DNA of 64,000 nucleotides, from positions 186,001 to 250,000 of the forward strand of contig JAGOAX010000007.1 of the NCBI GenBank assembly GCA_017983695.1, read 5' to 3'. The notes beneath the pieces are model-generated. The model searched no databases, was not told where the DNA came from, and saw only the letters and a program-made list of their open reading frames with translations. Every line of letters starts with the position of its first letter. The first letter of the stretch is position 1. Shown here in pieces: positions 24,278 to 33,486 of the stretch. The translations under genes were made by a program, and so were the position numbers. Origin of the DNA: Ferruginibacter sp. Its GTDB lineage: Bacteria > Bacteroidota > Bacteroidia > Chitinophagales > Chitinophagaceae.

Positions 24278-24997
24278 TTATGCTTTTTTAACCATGCCGC
24301 CACTATTTACGTCAAGGTCTTTTATAACAGCATCGCCTTTATAACGGATGCCGCCACCACTATTGGCTTTTGCATTTAATTCTTTATTAATGGTAACCCG
24401 TACACCGCCGCCGCTTGATGCTTTTGCATCGCAATACTCAACAGCCAGGTCGTAACTCTTAAAAATAGCCCCGCTGCTTACATCAATTTTTAATTTGGCT
24501 GCACTGCCGGTAATTGTAATGGCCGAGCCGCTGTTTTGGTCAACAAACAATTCCTTTGCAATTACTTTTCCATTAAAAGAAGAACCACTTGTAAATTTCA
24601 TATCCAGTCCGTCAACAGTAAAACTGCCCTGCGCTTTTACCTCAGCACCCGCAGAAGCATGTAACTTTTCAAGCGCTTTAAAAGATACATAAGCTTTCAG
24701 CTTTCTTTTATCGTTTGTTGACCAGTTAATGCCTTTAGTATCAAAATAAATTTTTAATACCCCGTTTTCCACCTCGGTTTTAAAACGCTCCATATACTTT
24801 TCATCGGAGGAGCTAACAGCAACAGATTCTTCGTTACCCTGGGTAAGGTAAAGATCTACCCCGCTGGAAACGCTAATGCCCGTAAAGCTGCTGTTAAGCG
24901 TTCGTTTTTGGGCATTGACATCGTTAACAACTGTGTTTTCCTGTGCAAACACGGCCAGGCTAAGCAGTGTTACAAGGGATAAAAATAATTTTTTCAT
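24278..24997 (-). CDS. GIN domain (DUF2807) protein 2
   Basis: A 239-residue paralogue of the preceding entry. The ATG at 24997 (MKKLFLSLVTLLSLAVFAQ) is chosen; a reading from 25045 would start at about the predicted transcription start. Same order: head (FTGISVSSGVDLYLTQGNEE, LKIYFDTKGINWS, KLKAYVSFKALEKLHASAGA) then beta-helix turns, here SSG/NSG-based (FTSGSSFNGKV, NSGSAITIT, SSGAIFKSY, SSGGGVRVT, NSGGGIRYK). About the same length as its neighbour, consistent with tandem duplication. Function unknown. Confidence 0.87.
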   Translation of the reverse strand: MKKLFLSLVTLLSLAVFAQENTVVNDVNAQKRTLNSSFTGISVSSGVDLYLTQGNEESVAVSSSDEKYMERFKTEVENGVLKIYFDTKGINWSTNDKRKLKAYVSFKALEKLHASAGAEVKAQGSFTVDGLDMKFTSGSSFNGKVIAKELFVDQNSGSAITITGSAAKLKIDVSSGAIFKSYDLAVEYCDAKASSGGGVRVTINKELNAKANSGGGIRYKGDAVIKDLDVNSGGMVKKA

Positions 24998-25049
24998 GGC
25001 TATACTTTTTAATAATACGAAGTACGTAAAAGATTTGTTACACAAAATG

Positions 25050-25057
25050 CAAAAATA
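25050..25057 (-). promoter_or_regulatory. -7 box of the GIN gene pair
   Basis: Minus-strand TATTTTTG, an exact TAnnTTTG, 52 nt upstream of the ATG at 24997. The start site would fall near 25045. Confidence 0.35.
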
Positions 25058-25109
25058 TTTTACAAACTACCCTACCTTCGCAATTCAAAGTTCTTATTTA
25101 ACCGACTGA

Positions 25110-25186
25110 ATTTCCGGGGTGTCCTTAACTGGACTGAGATTACACCCGCCAACCTGATCAGGATAATGCCTGCGTAGGAAGAAATG
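25110..25186 (+). promoter_or_regulatory. TPP (THI-box) riboswitch
   Basis: All conserved parts of the thiamine pyrophosphate aptamer are present in order: GGGGTGTCC (P2 side), CTGAGAT followed by ACACCCG, AACCTGATCAGGATAATGCC (THI-box core) and TGCGTAGGAA, closed by a short P1 helix (ATTTC / GAAAT). A CCCCTAAAGGGG hairpin at 25192-25208 lies in the expression platform, about 55 nt before the receptor ATG. It should switch off the receptor gene when thiamine pyrophosphate is plentiful. Confidence 0.95.
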
Positions 25187-25263
25187 ACAAGCCCCTAACC
25201 CCTAAAGGGGAACTTATCGTAGCGGATATACCTGCTTCGGATTTCAGCAAAACACTTATTGAG

Positions 25264-27423
25264 ATGAAAGTATTATTGAGCACATTGTTATGTGTGGGCA
25301 CTGTTGCATTATTTGCACAAACCAAAAAACAATTCAACGACACGGTGTATTTACAACCCGTAGAAGTTAATGCAGTAAGGGCCGGCGAAAAAACTCCCTT
25401 TGCAAAAACCAATCTTACCAAAAAAGAAATTACAAAAATTAACCTTGGGCAGGACCTTCCTTTCCTGTTAAACCAAACCCCGTCGGTTGTTGTTAATTCC
25501 GACGCAGGTGCTGGCGTAGGCTACACCGGCATCCGCATCCGTGGCAGCGATGCCAGCCGCATTAATGTTACATTAAACGGCATTCCTTATAACGATGCTG
25601 AAAGCCAGGGCACTTTTTTTGTTGACCTGCCCGATTTTTCTTCCTCTGTAAACAGCATCCAGGTGCAAAGAGGTGTTGGTACTTCTTCAAATGGTGCAGG
25701 AGCATTTGGTGCAAGCATTAATTTAAGTACTAACGAAATAAACAAAAAGTTTTATGCTGAATTAAATAACAGCGCAGGCTCGTTCAACACTTTTAAAAAT
25801 ACCCTGCAATTTGGCAGTGGTATTTTGGGAAACCATTTTACTATTGATGGCAGACTGAGCCATATCAGCAGTGATGGATATATTGACCGGGCAAAAACCA
25901 AACTGCAATCTTTTTATGTAAGCACTGCTTATGTTGATGAAAAAAATTCGCTGCGGCTAAACATTTTCAGCGGCAAAGAAAAAACCTACCAGGCATGGAA
26001 TGGTGTGCCGGAATACCTGCTGGGTACTGACAGAACTTATAACTCTGCCGGTACAGAAAAAGCTGATGCCCCTTATGATAATGAAACAGACAATTACACC
26101 CAAACACATTACCAGCTTTTTTACAATCATAAATTCAACAGTTACTGGAAGGGTAATGTTGCAGCTTTTATTACAAAGGGCAAAGGTTATTACGAGCAAT
26201 ACAAAGCCGATAAGAAACTGGCAGATTATGGCCTGCCCAATTATTTTGATGGCACAAACACTATTACAAGAACAGATATTGTAAGAAGGCTTTGGTTAGA
26301 CAGTGATTTTTACGGCAGTATCTTTTCTGCTCAATATCATAAATACAAAACAGCATTTACTATTGGTGGTGGCTGGAACCAGCATGACGGCAAACATTTT
26401 GGAGAGATAATATGGGCTAAAGTGCAGGCCGCTGTGCCTGCCAATTATAAATGGTACGACTTAATAGCACATAAAAAAGACCTTTCGGTATACAGCAAAC
26501 TTACACAGGAGTTAACTAAAAATTTATATGGTTATGTTGATGTACAATTCAGAAATATCAACTACGCAATTAACGGGTTTAGAGATAATCCTGCTTTAAC
26601 TATAAAAAACAATTACAACTTTCTTAATCCAAAACTTGGTATAACTTATAACAAAAACAACTGGCAGGTATATGCTTCATATGCATTGGCGCAGCATGAA
26701 CCCAACCGTAATGATTTTGAAGCAGGCACAGCCCAGCAACCAAAGCCGGAATTATTAAATGATTTTGAAGCTGGTATTGAACAAAAGAAAACCAATTATT
26801 CTTTTGGTGTTAACCTTTATTACATGAAGTATAAAGACCAGCTTGTATTAACCGGTAAAATAAATGATGTGGGGGCTTATACCAGGACCAATATACCTAA
26901 AAGCTATAGAGCCGGTGTTGAATTGCAGGGCACTTATGTTGCAGCCAAATGGGTAAATATTGCAGCCAATATCGCCTTAAGTAAAAACAAAATAAAAAAC
27001 TTTACAGAGTATTTAGATGATTACGATAATGGCGGCCAGCAAACTAATTTTTATGCCTCTACAGATATTGCTTTTTCGCCCAATGTAGTTGCCGGAGGAA
27101 GCATAAATTTTACACCTGTTAAAAATGCGGAGATAAATTTGATGAGTAAATATGTAGGTAGACAGTATTTAGATAATACTTCTTTAAAATCGAGGAGTTT
27201 AAATCCATACTATACACAGGATGTAAGATTAAGTTATTTACTGAAAGGCAAAGTATTCAAAGCCACCGATATCATTTTTCAGCTGAATAATATTTTCAGT
27301 AAAAAATACGCCCCTAACGGATACAGCTTCAGCTATATTTATGGCGGCAGTGTAACAACAGAAAATTATTATTTTCCTATGGCACCTTTTAACTGCATGG
27401 TGGGGGTGAATATAAGATTGTAG
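25264..27423 (+). CDS. TonB-dependent receptor, probable thiamine importer
   Basis: A 719-residue outer-membrane receptor. Signal peptide MKVLLSTLLCVGTVALFAQ, a TonB-box-like region (FNDTVYLQPVEVNAVRAG), plug domain about 45-160 (LGQDLPFLLNQTPSVVVNSD, GYTGIRIRGSDASRINVTLN, VQRGVGTSSNGAGAFGASIN), then a 22-strand-type barrel ending NCMVGVNIRL. The TPP riboswitch directly upstream points to import of thiamine or a derivative; riboswitch-controlled receptors of this kind are known in Bacteroidota. No thi biosynthesis or inner-membrane transporter gene is adjacent, so the receptor is regulated as a stand-alone gene. Confidence 0.9.
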   Translation: MKVLLSTLLCVGTVALFAQTKKQFNDTVYLQPVEVNAVRAGEKTPFAKTNLTKKEITKINLGQDLPFLLNQTPSVVVNSDAGAGVGYTGIRIRGSDASRINVTLNGIPYNDAESQGTFFVDLPDFSSSVNSIQVQRGVGTSSNGAGAFGASINLSTNEINKKFYAELNNSAGSFNTFKNTLQFGSGILGNHFTIDGRLSHISSDGYIDRAKTKLQSFYVSTAYVDEKNSLRLNIFSGKEKTYQAWNGVPEYLLGTDRTYNSAGTEKADAPYDNETDNYTQTHYQLFYNHKFNSYWKGNVAAFITKGKGYYEQYKADKKLADYGLPNYFDGTNTITRTDIVRRLWLDSDFYGSIFSAQYHKYKTAFTIGGGWNQHDGKHFGEIIWAKVQAAVPANYKWYDLIAHKKDLSVYSKLTQELTKNLYGYVDVQFRNINYAINGFRDNPALTIKNNYNFLNPKLGITYNKNNWQVYASYALAQHEPNRNDFEAGTAQQPKPELLNDFEAGIEQKKTNYSFGVNLYYMKYKDQLVLTGKINDVGAYTRTNIPKSYRAGVELQGTYVAAKWVNIAANIALSKNKIKNFTEYLDDYDNGGQQTNFYASTDIAFSPNVVAGGSINFTPVKNAEINLMSKYVGRQYLDNTSLKSRSLNPYYTQDVRLSYLLKGKVFKATDIIFQLNNIFSKKYAPNGYSFSYIYGGSVTTENYYFPMAPFNCMVGVNIRL

Positions 27424-27515
27424 ATAGTGAGGCGTGAGTTGTGAGGCGTGAGTGACAGCATGCTATTTCAAATTGTATGCTGTCACTCACAACTGACGTT
27501 TCACCACTCACGATA
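27423..27515. repeat. Folded heptad array between convergent receptor and rhodanese genes
   Basis: Left arm units: GATAGTG, AGGCGTG, AGTTGTG, AGGCGTG, AGTGACA (27423-27457). Right arm units: TGTCACT, CACAACT, GACGTTT, CACCACT, CACGATA (27481-27515). The inner part is a perfect 14-bp stem (27448-27461 with 27477-27490). The array fills the entire gap, touching the receptor stop on one side and the rhodanese stop on the other, so it may act as a bidirectional terminator. Confidence 0.85.
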
Positions 27516-27824
27516 CTATCCGCCAAACCTCTCTTTCCAGGCAAGCATACCTCCAGTAAGGTTTTTTACATCGGTAAAGCCAAATGTTTCCAGCATTAAT
27601 GCAGCCTGCCCACTCCTGTTACCACTGCGGCAGTACACAATCACTTCTTCGTTTTTTAAATTATCTATTTCATCAATCTGCATGGTTTGTACTTTTCCTA
27701 ACGGCACCAGTTGGCCGCCGATATTAAATTCTATATTTTCATGCGGCTCCCGTACATCAACCAGGTGCAGTTTCTCTCCGGAGTCTAACCGGAATTTTAC
27801 TTCGTCGGCAGTTATTGTTGTCAT
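27516..27824 (-). CDS. Rhodanese-like domain protein
   Basis: A 102-residue single-domain rhodanese: LHLVDVREPHENIEFNIGGQ, the active-site loop VIVYCRSGNRSGQAA with Cys65, and FTDVKNLTGGMLAWKERF. These proteins carry sulfane sulfur on the catalytic Cys; the acceptor is unknown. No signal peptide, so cytosolic. It follows the PASTA gene by 14 nt, in a likely ddl-PASTA-rhodanese operon. Confidence 0.92.
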   Translation of the reverse strand: MTTITADEVKFRLDSGEKLHLVDVREPHENIEFNIGGQLVPLGKVQTMQIDEIDNLKNEEVIVYCRSGNRSGQAALMLETFGFTDVKNLTGGMLAWKERFGG

Positions 27825-27838
27825 ACAATATTTATTTT

Positions 27839-28639
27839 TTATTGATTATCTAAAGAATCTTTGGGCATTTTCATAATGGCAGAAAGCCAGATGTCCATCA
27901 GTTGGCCCGATTGAATATACCGGGGCTTTTTTTCCTCATCAAAGCGTTCGGGGTTTTGTTTATACACAAAAGCATTAGCGGTATCTTTTACGCCGGGGTC
28001 TGTTAAAATTGCACCAATACTAATTCCATTTGCTTCAAGCAATGCTTTGGCTTCGCTGTAAGTCAATCCTAATAATGAAGGCACGATGAATTGCTGGTTA
28101 TCCAGCCCGCCACCTATTACCAAACTTATTCTACTACCCCATTGCACTTTTGCTTTTTCGGGAATCCGTTCCCCATTGTATTGTTGCTCTAAAACTGTTC
28201 CCACCTGGAAGTCGGGCCTAAAGGTGGTATCACCCAATTTTAAATGATTACGCTGCAATATATCCAGGGCAAAAGCAAGGCTCTGGCCCTCCAGTTTTGG
28301 CATATCGATCATTGGAGGAGTAACCCTGTTTACAGTTAAAAAAACGGTACGGTTAATTTTTACTGTAGCGTTTGCATCGGGTAATTGTTTTAGTACAATA
28401 CCTCTTGCTGCTGTATCTGTAAAAATCGAATCCTGTATCTCTACATCAAAACCCTGTTTCTCCAGCAGCTTAATGGCCTCTTCAGTATTTTTGCCCAATA
28501 CAGCAGGTACAGTAAGGTATTCTCCGTGTTTGGTTATCCAACCCAGCATTTTTAAAAACAGAAAAATTAACAGAATGGCTAATACCGCAGCAGCTGCAAT
28601 ATTAACCCACAATGGACGGCTTGTTATAAATTTAAACAT
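27839..28639 (-). CDS. PASTA-domain membrane protein
   Basis: A 266-residue protein with one N-terminal membrane helix (WVNIAAAAVLAILLIFLFLK, about 11-30) and three PASTA repeats outside: TVPAVLGKNTEEAIKLLEKQ, MPKLEGQSLAFALDILQRNH and VPSLLGLTYSEAKALLEANG. PASTA domains sense peptidoglycan fragments in many bacteria, but here there is no kinase domain. Position right after ddl suggests a cell-wall role. The pairing of ddl with a PASTA protein is common in Bacteroidota. Confidence 0.9.
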   Translation of the reverse strand: MFKFITSRPLWVNIAAAAVLAILLIFLFLKMLGWITKHGEYLTVPAVLGKNTEEAIKLLEKQGFDVEIQDSIFTDTAARGIVLKQLPDANATVKINRTVFLTVNRVTPPMIDMPKLEGQSLAFALDILQRNHLKLGDTTFRPDFQVGTVLEQQYNGERIPEKAKVQWGSRISLVIGGGLDNQQFIVPSLLGLTYSEAKALLEANGISIGAILTDPGVKDTANAFVYKQNPERFDEEKKPRYIQSGQLMDIWLSAIMKMPKDSLDNQ

Positions 28640-28664
28640 TTAAATAGTTTACAGTTTTTTACTT

Positions 28665-29648
28665 CTAATTATTGAAACATTCTTCAATTAATGCGGTATA
28701 AAATTCTTTTAAAGTCCACCCCATTGCAACAACCTGCTGCGGTACAAGGCTGGCAGCACTTTGCCCCGGCACTGTATTTATCTCCAGCATATAAGGATTG
28801 CCATCTGTTTCATTATAAATAAAATCAATCCGCACAATACCGTTGCAATTAAAAACTGAATAAGCTCTTCTTGCTTCGGCCCTCACTTTTTCAGCAATGC
28901 TTTCTTCTACGTTTGCAGGCGTAACTTCTTCGCTGGCACCTTCGTATTTTGCTTCAAAATCAAAAAACTCATTTTTAGAAATTATTTCTGTTATGGGCAA
29001 TGCAATTATTTTGCCTTTACTTTTAAACACGCCAATGGTAAACTCCCTGCCGCTAATAAACTCCTCTACCAATACCTGGTCATCTTCATTAAATGCCTTA
29101 TCCAATGCCTGCTGCAATTCACCGGCCGCTTTTACTTTGCTTATGCCTAAACTACTGCCACCGTTATTTGGTTTTACAAATAATGGCAATTGCAGTTCTT
29201 TTAAAATAGTATCACCTGTTACCGGTATATTTTTAAACAGGTGCAAAGACCTGGCCACATGCATACCGGCAAATGCAGCTACTGCTACGGTGTAACGCTT
29301 ATTAAAAGTAAGAGCCGATGTTGCCGCATCGCAGGAAGTGTAAGGAATTTTAAGGCAATCGAAATAGCCCTGTAGTTTTCCATCTTCGCCAGGCGTACCA
29401 TGCAGGCCAACCAATACGGCATCAAAATTTATTTTGGTACTATTTACAGTTATTGAAAAATCGTTTTTATCAACCGGAATCTTTTGTCCATCAGCAGTCA
29501 TATAAAACCAGTCGGCAGGATTAATATCAATTTTATAACAATCCCATTTATCGGCATCAATATTTTTTTCGATGGTAATGGCGCTTTTGTAAGAGATAAC
29601 TGCTTCGCCTGAGTAACCGCCTGTAACAAGGGCAATCTTTTTCTTCAT
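28665..29648 (-). CDS. ddl: D-alanine--D-alanine ligase
   Basis: A 327-residue ATP-grasp enzyme that joins two D-Ala for the peptidoglycan stem peptide. Visible motifs: KIALVTGGYSGEAVISYKSA at the N-terminus, VLVGLHGTPGEDGKLQGYFD, LPLFVKPNNGGSSLGISKVK (ATP-binding), VLVEEFISGREFTIGVFK, and RIDFIYNETDGNPYMLEINTVPG with the metal-binding Glu and Asn. Normal length. First gene of the operon with the PASTA and rhodanese genes. Confidence 0.96.
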   Translation of the reverse strand: MKKKIALVTGGYSGEAVISYKSAITIEKNIDADKWDCYKIDINPADWFYMTADGQKIPVDKNDFSITVNSTKINFDAVLVGLHGTPGEDGKLQGYFDCLKIPYTSCDAATSALTFNKRYTVAVAAFAGMHVARSLHLFKNIPVTGDTILKELQLPLFVKPNNGGSSLGISKVKAAGELQQALDKAFNEDDQVLVEEFISGREFTIGVFKSKGKIIALPITEIISKNEFFDFEAKYEGASEEVTPANVEESIAEKVRAEARRAYSVFNCNGIVRIDFIYNETDGNPYMLEINTVPGQSAASLVPQQVVAMGWTLKEFYTALIEECFNN

Positions 29649-29738
29649 CAGTTTAAGTGGGGTTGTTTAAACAAAGAAACGAAAAATAGTTTTCTGTTTT
29701 TGGGTTTAGTTAGGGTTTAAGGAATTTTTATGGATACA

Positions 29739-30224
29739 CTATTGGCTATTGTTCACTTCCTGTTCGCCAATTCCTTCGTTCCCGCTATCCAGCACAAACT
29801 TCCAGTTACCATCGGTTTGCTTTTTCCAGATGCTGACATAAGTGCCATACAGGGTGGTGTCTTTACCGCCGGGTTTTAAAGCATATAATCCGTAGGTATA
29901 ACCCAGCTCACCTGATTGTGCAATTGTGCCTCCTTTTGGCTCCCATTGCAAAGTGTATGAACTGTCGTTTAGCTGGCTTAAAAAATCAATGGCATCAGCT
30001 CCAATAAGCGGATATTGAGCAGGACGTAGTAAAATGCCATTACTGTCAATGTATTCCATAAAGGCATTTTTCATCCCTTTTTCCAAACTTAGTTTAGAAA
30101 AAGCCCGGTCGGCATCCATCATTTTTATTTTTTCGTCAATACCGGCAACTGTTTTTTTCTTTTCAAAAAAATTGCAGGCTGTAAACAAAAAAACAACCGT
30201 TAAAAAAAATAACCCTTTTTTCAT
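29739..30224 (-). CDS. DUF4440/SnoaL-like lipoprotein
   Basis: A 161-residue lipoprotein (MKKGLFFLTVVFLFTACN). The mature part is an NTF2-like cone fold of DUF4440 type: MMDADRAFSKLSLEKGMKNA, FMEYIDSNGILLRPAQYPLI, LQWEPKGGTIAQSGELGYTY and GTYVSIWKKQTDGNWKFVLD. Catalytic or binding role unknown. Separate transcript, 90 bp downstream of ddl's start but on the same strand. Confidence 0.8.
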   Translation of the reverse strand: MKKGLFFLTVVFLFTACNFFEKKKTVAGIDEKIKMMDADRAFSKLSLEKGMKNAFMEYIDSNGILLRPAQYPLIGADAIDFLSQLNDSSYTLQWEPKGGTIAQSGELGYTYGLYALKPGGKDTTLYGTYVSIWKKQTDGNWKFVLDSGNEGIGEQEVNNSQ

Positions 30225-30312
30225 ACCGCAAACAATTATTGATTATACAAAAAGGCGAAAGTATTATTAAATACCCTCGCCATTGTAGCAGGAAATATCA
30301 CCTGCCTGTAAT

Positions 30313-30330
30313 ATCCGCCTTTCGGCGGAT
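30313..30330. terminator. Small hairpin downstream of the ferredoxin gene
   Basis: ATCCGCC / GGCGGAT stem (7 bp) with a TTTC loop, 19 nt past the ferredoxin stop. It lacks a U tract on the minus strand, so it is a weak terminator or RNA-stabilising hairpin. Confidence 0.4.
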
Positions 30331-30348
30331 TATGAAAATTTATTTGCA

Positions 30349-30696
30349 TTAAATGTGCATCTTATCTTTCTTCGCCAGCAACTCATCTACAGTTTCTGTA
30401 TACATTTCATCAGGTACACAACAATCTACCGGGCAAACTGCAGCACATTGCGGCTCTTCATGAAAACCCTGGCATTCTGTACACTTGTTAGGCGTAATGT
30501 AATAGATATCCGTACTTACCGGAGCCTGTCTTTGATCGGCATCAACCTGTGTGCCATCTAACAAGGTAAACATTCCTTTTACCGTGGTTCCATCGGAAAC
30601 CGCCCACTCTACTCCACCTTCGTAAATTGCGTTATTAGGGCATTCTGGTTCGCATGCTCCGCAGTTAATGCATTCGTCTGTAATCTTTATAGCCAT
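30349..30696 (-). CDS. 2[4Fe-4S] ferredoxin
   Basis: A 115-residue bacterial-type ferredoxin. First cluster ligands C9-x2-C12-x2-C15-x3-C19 ([14 protein letters not shown]). The second half has [20 protein letters not shown], the C-x2-C-x8-C-x3-C pattern with a short insertion typical of the YfhL/Allochromatium-like type. A 35-residue loop separates the two halves. It carries low-potential electrons in the cytosol; the redox partner is not evident. It is divergent from the LuxC-like acyl-CoA reductase gene, 63 bp away. Confidence 0.93.
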   Translation of the reverse strand: MAIKITDECINCGACEPECPNNAIYEGGVEWAVSDGTTVKGMFTLLDGTQVDADQRQAPVSTDIYYITPNKCTECQGFHEEPQCAAVCPVDCCVPDEMYTETVDELLAKKDKMHI

Positions 30697-30759
30697 CCTT
30701 CGTATTTTTGATTATTAAAAAAACAATTTTTAGTTGATAGTGCAAATTAAAATAACAAT

Positions 30760-31755
30760 ATGAATCTACAAAATAGAATCGGATTATTACAAAAATTAAA
30801 AGATTATTTAGAAGATAACGGAACTGAATGGCAAGAGGTTAAAGCAAGTGCCACTGCACACAATGGATGGTTTATTACAGATTTTATTGATCTGGCTGTT
30901 ACCAATATCTGCTCCGTTTTTTTACAACCCGAAAAATTAACTGCCTGGGCAAATCATTACCACCTGGATGATAATATTAAGGGCAAGAATATAGGGGTGG
31001 TTATGGCGGGTAATATTCCTTTGGTAGGCTTTCATGATTTTTTATGTGTTTTTGTAAGCGGCCATTCTCAAACTATAAAATTATCTGGTAAAGATGATGT
31101 GCTGCTGAAGCATATTGTGCAAAAATTATACAGCTGGGATATAAGTGTTCAAAATTATATTTCATTTGCCGAGATGCTTAAAGGCTGCGACGCATACATT
31201 GCCACAGGCAGCAATAACTCAGCAAGATATTTTCAGCAGTATTTTGCCAAATACCCCAGTATCATCCGACGTAACCGTACTTCTGTAGCCATTTTAACAG
31301 GAACAGAAACAACAGAAGACCTGGATAAATTATCAGACGATATACATTTATTCTTTGGCCTGGGTTGCCGTAATGTTACCAAAATATATGTGCCCGAAAA
31401 CTATGATTTTGTTCCTTTACTCAGGGCTTTTGATAAATACAAATATTTTGCTGATCATAATAAATATAAAAACAATTATGACTACCAGCTTTCACTGGCG
31501 TTAATGAATAATATTTATTACATGACCAATGAAGCTACCTTGCTGATTGAAAATGAATCCATCTTTTCGGCCATCAGCCAATTGAATTATAGTTTTTATA
31601 AGGATGTAGCTGCTGTTAAAAATGCCCTTGCAGAGAACAATGATGTACAATGTATTGTTGGTATTGGACATATTGCTTTTGGACAGGCGCAACAGCCCGG
31701 TTTATTTGACTATGCCGACGGAGTGGATACCATGCAGTTTTTATTAACGTTGTAG
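30760..31755 (+). CDS. Acyl-CoA reductase, LuxC-like
   Basis: A 331-residue protein of the LuxC/acyl-CoA reductase family: IGVVMAGNIPLVGFHDFLCV, GHSQTIKLSGKDDVLLKHIV, AYIATGSNNSARYFQQYFAK and the conserved Cys segment LFFGLGCRNVTKIYVP. The family reduces fatty acyl groups to aldehydes with NADPH through a Cys acyl-enzyme. It is shorter than LuxC (about 480 residues), as is usual for the Bacteroidota form. No luxAB or luxE genes are near. The physiological product is unknown. Confidence 0.85.
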   Translation: MNLQNRIGLLQKLKDYLEDNGTEWQEVKASATAHNGWFITDFIDLAVTNICSVFLQPEKLTAWANHYHLDDNIKGKNIGVVMAGNIPLVGFHDFLCVFVSGHSQTIKLSGKDDVLLKHIVQKLYSWDISVQNYISFAEMLKGCDAYIATGSNNSARYFQQYFAKYPSIIRRNRTSVAILTGTETTEDLDKLSDDIHLFFGLGCRNVTKIYVPENYDFVPLLRAFDKYKYFADHNKYKNNYDYQLSLALMNNIYYMTNEATLLIENESIFSAISQLNYSFYKDVAAVKNALAENNDVQCIVGIGHIAFGQAQQPGLFDYADGVDTMQFLLTL

Positions 31756-31950
31756 GGAAGGTTTAGGGGTTTAGAGAACCATCTACGAAGCTCTTCCTAA
31801 TTAAGTGTTAAAGATGGCAGTTGGTAAATCTCATTTTGTCAGTTCTTCGTTATTTTGTACTGTCAGGCATAAGAGTTGATACCTGGTAAGTTCAGATGTA
31901 GAACATGTACAAAAAATTAAAAATTTAAAACACAATAAAACCTACGTAAA

Positions 31951-33474
31951 ATGAAACTGAAACAAGTCTTATTCACAGTAGCAGTAAGTGCTGTTACCTC
32001 CCTTGGAGTTATTTGGGGTTATGGTAAATTTATTAAGCAGAATAATTCTTATGCAGGACAGGAAACCGGTGTAGTGCCTTCCAATTATAAATATGCCGGC
32101 CTGTTTGATGGCAACACACCGCCAACTGGTGCTCTTGATTTTACCGGGCCTGCAGCTGCCGGTACACCAGCAGTGGTGCATATAAAAACAAAAACAAATG
32201 CCAAGCAGGTAAACAATAACTTACCTAAAACACCACAGAGAAATCCCTTCAGCGATTTTTTTGGAGATGATGATATGTTTAACCAGTTGTTTGGTGGAAG
32301 AAGTAATATCATTCCGGAACAAAGGGCCAGTGGTTCGGGGGTTATCATCAGCGAAGATGGTTACATTGTTACCAATAACCATGTGGTGCAAAATGCCGAT
32401 GAATTAACGGTAACATTGAGCAATAAAAAAATATACAAAGCAAAAGTTGTAGGTGCCGATCCTTCCTATGACCTGGCAGTTATTAAAATTGAAGCAGCAG
32501 GTTTACCATTTTTATTATACGGTAATTCCGATGATGTAAAAATTGGCCAGTGGGTTTTGGCAATTGGTTATCCTTTAAATTTAGAGACCACCGTAACAGC
32601 AGGTATTGTTAGTGCCAAGGCACGTAGTCTTGGTTTAAACAGGGACAAATCCGGCGCAATGGGTGTAGAATCATTTATCCAAACAGATGCTGCTGTAAAC
32701 CAGGGCAACAGTGGTGGTGCATTAATTAATACCGAAGGAAAACTTATTGGTATCAATTCTGCCATAGCATCCCCTACAGGTTCTTATGCAGGATATTCTT
32801 ATGCCATCCCTGTAAACATTGCAAAAAAAGTAGTAGATGACCTGATAAAATTTGGCACCGTACAAAGAGCATTCTTAGGAATATCCTATGCACCTGATGG
32901 TATATCTGAAGAACAGAAAAAAGCACAGGGTATCGGCGAAGGAAATGGCGTATATGTTACTGACGTTTCTAAAGGCGGAGCTGCAGAAGCTGCCGGTGTT
33001 AAAAAAGGTGATTTTATAACCAAGATAAATGGTGTAACAGTTACTTCGAGTGCAGAAATGGTAGAACAGGTGAGCCGTTATAAACCCAGCGATAAAGTAA
33101 GCATCAGCTACGAAAGAGGCGGCAAAGAAAATACATCTACTGTAACCTTAAAAAACAAGGTAGGTAATTTTGATATTGTAAAAGCTGATGCCCTGGTTGA
33201 AAGTCTTGGTGCAGACCTTGCAACACTTGATTCGAAAAAAGCGAAGGACTATGGTATTAACGGTGGTGTGGTAGTCAAAAAAATAAATGGTGGTGCGTTA
33301 AACGATCAAACCCGTATGAAAGATGGTTTTGTTATTTTAAAGATCAACGACAAAGAGGTAAAGACAGTGGATGAATTGAAAACTGCAGTAGGTGCAAACA
33401 AAACCATTACCATCAGCGGATTTTATCCTGGATATGATGGAGTGTATGAATACCCGATTACATTAGGACAATAA
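31951..33474 (+). CDS. Do/DegP-type serine protease (HtrA family)
   Basis: A 507-residue periplasmic protease/chaperone. N-terminal membrane anchor or signal (residues about 4-27). Catalytic triad: H144 in IVTNNHVV, D174 in SYDLAVIKI, S254 in QGNSGGALI. Two PDZ domains follow, at about 300-395 (FLGISYAPDGISEEQKKAQG, GGAAEAAGVKKGDFITKING) and 410-500 (GGVVVKKINGGALNDQTRMK). DegP-like enzymes degrade or refold misfolded envelope proteins and are usually stress-induced. It stands alone with a bidirectional terminator after the stop. Confidence 0.95.
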   Translation: MKLKQVLFTVAVSAVTSLGVIWGYGKFIKQNNSYAGQETGVVPSNYKYAGLFDGNTPPTGALDFTGPAAAGTPAVVHIKTKTNAKQVNNNLPKTPQRNPFSDFFGDDDMFNQLFGGRSNIIPEQRASGSGVIISEDGYIVTNNHVVQNADELTVTLSNKKIYKAKVVGADPSYDLAVIKIEAAGLPFLLYGNSDDVKIGQWVLAIGYPLNLETTVTAGIVSAKARSLGLNRDKSGAMGVESFIQTDAAVNQGNSGGALINTEGKLIGINSAIASPTGSYAGYSYAIPVNIAKKVVDDLIKFGTVQRAFLGISYAPDGISEEQKKAQGIGEGNGVYVTDVSKGGAAEAAGVKKGDFITKINGVTVTSSAEMVEQVSRYKPSDKVSISYERGGKENTSTVTLKNKVGNFDIVKADALVESLGADLATLDSKKAKDYGINGGVVVKKINGGALNDQTRMKDGFVILKINDKEVKTVDELKTAVGANKTITISGFYPGYDGVYEYPITLGQ

Positions 33475-33486
33475 AAAATTGAAAAA

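Noticed and set aside
27421..27515. Ordinary Rho-independent terminator
   Set aside because: There is a strong stem but no T tract on either strand, and both arms carry a clear 7-bp periodicity that a simple terminator does not need.
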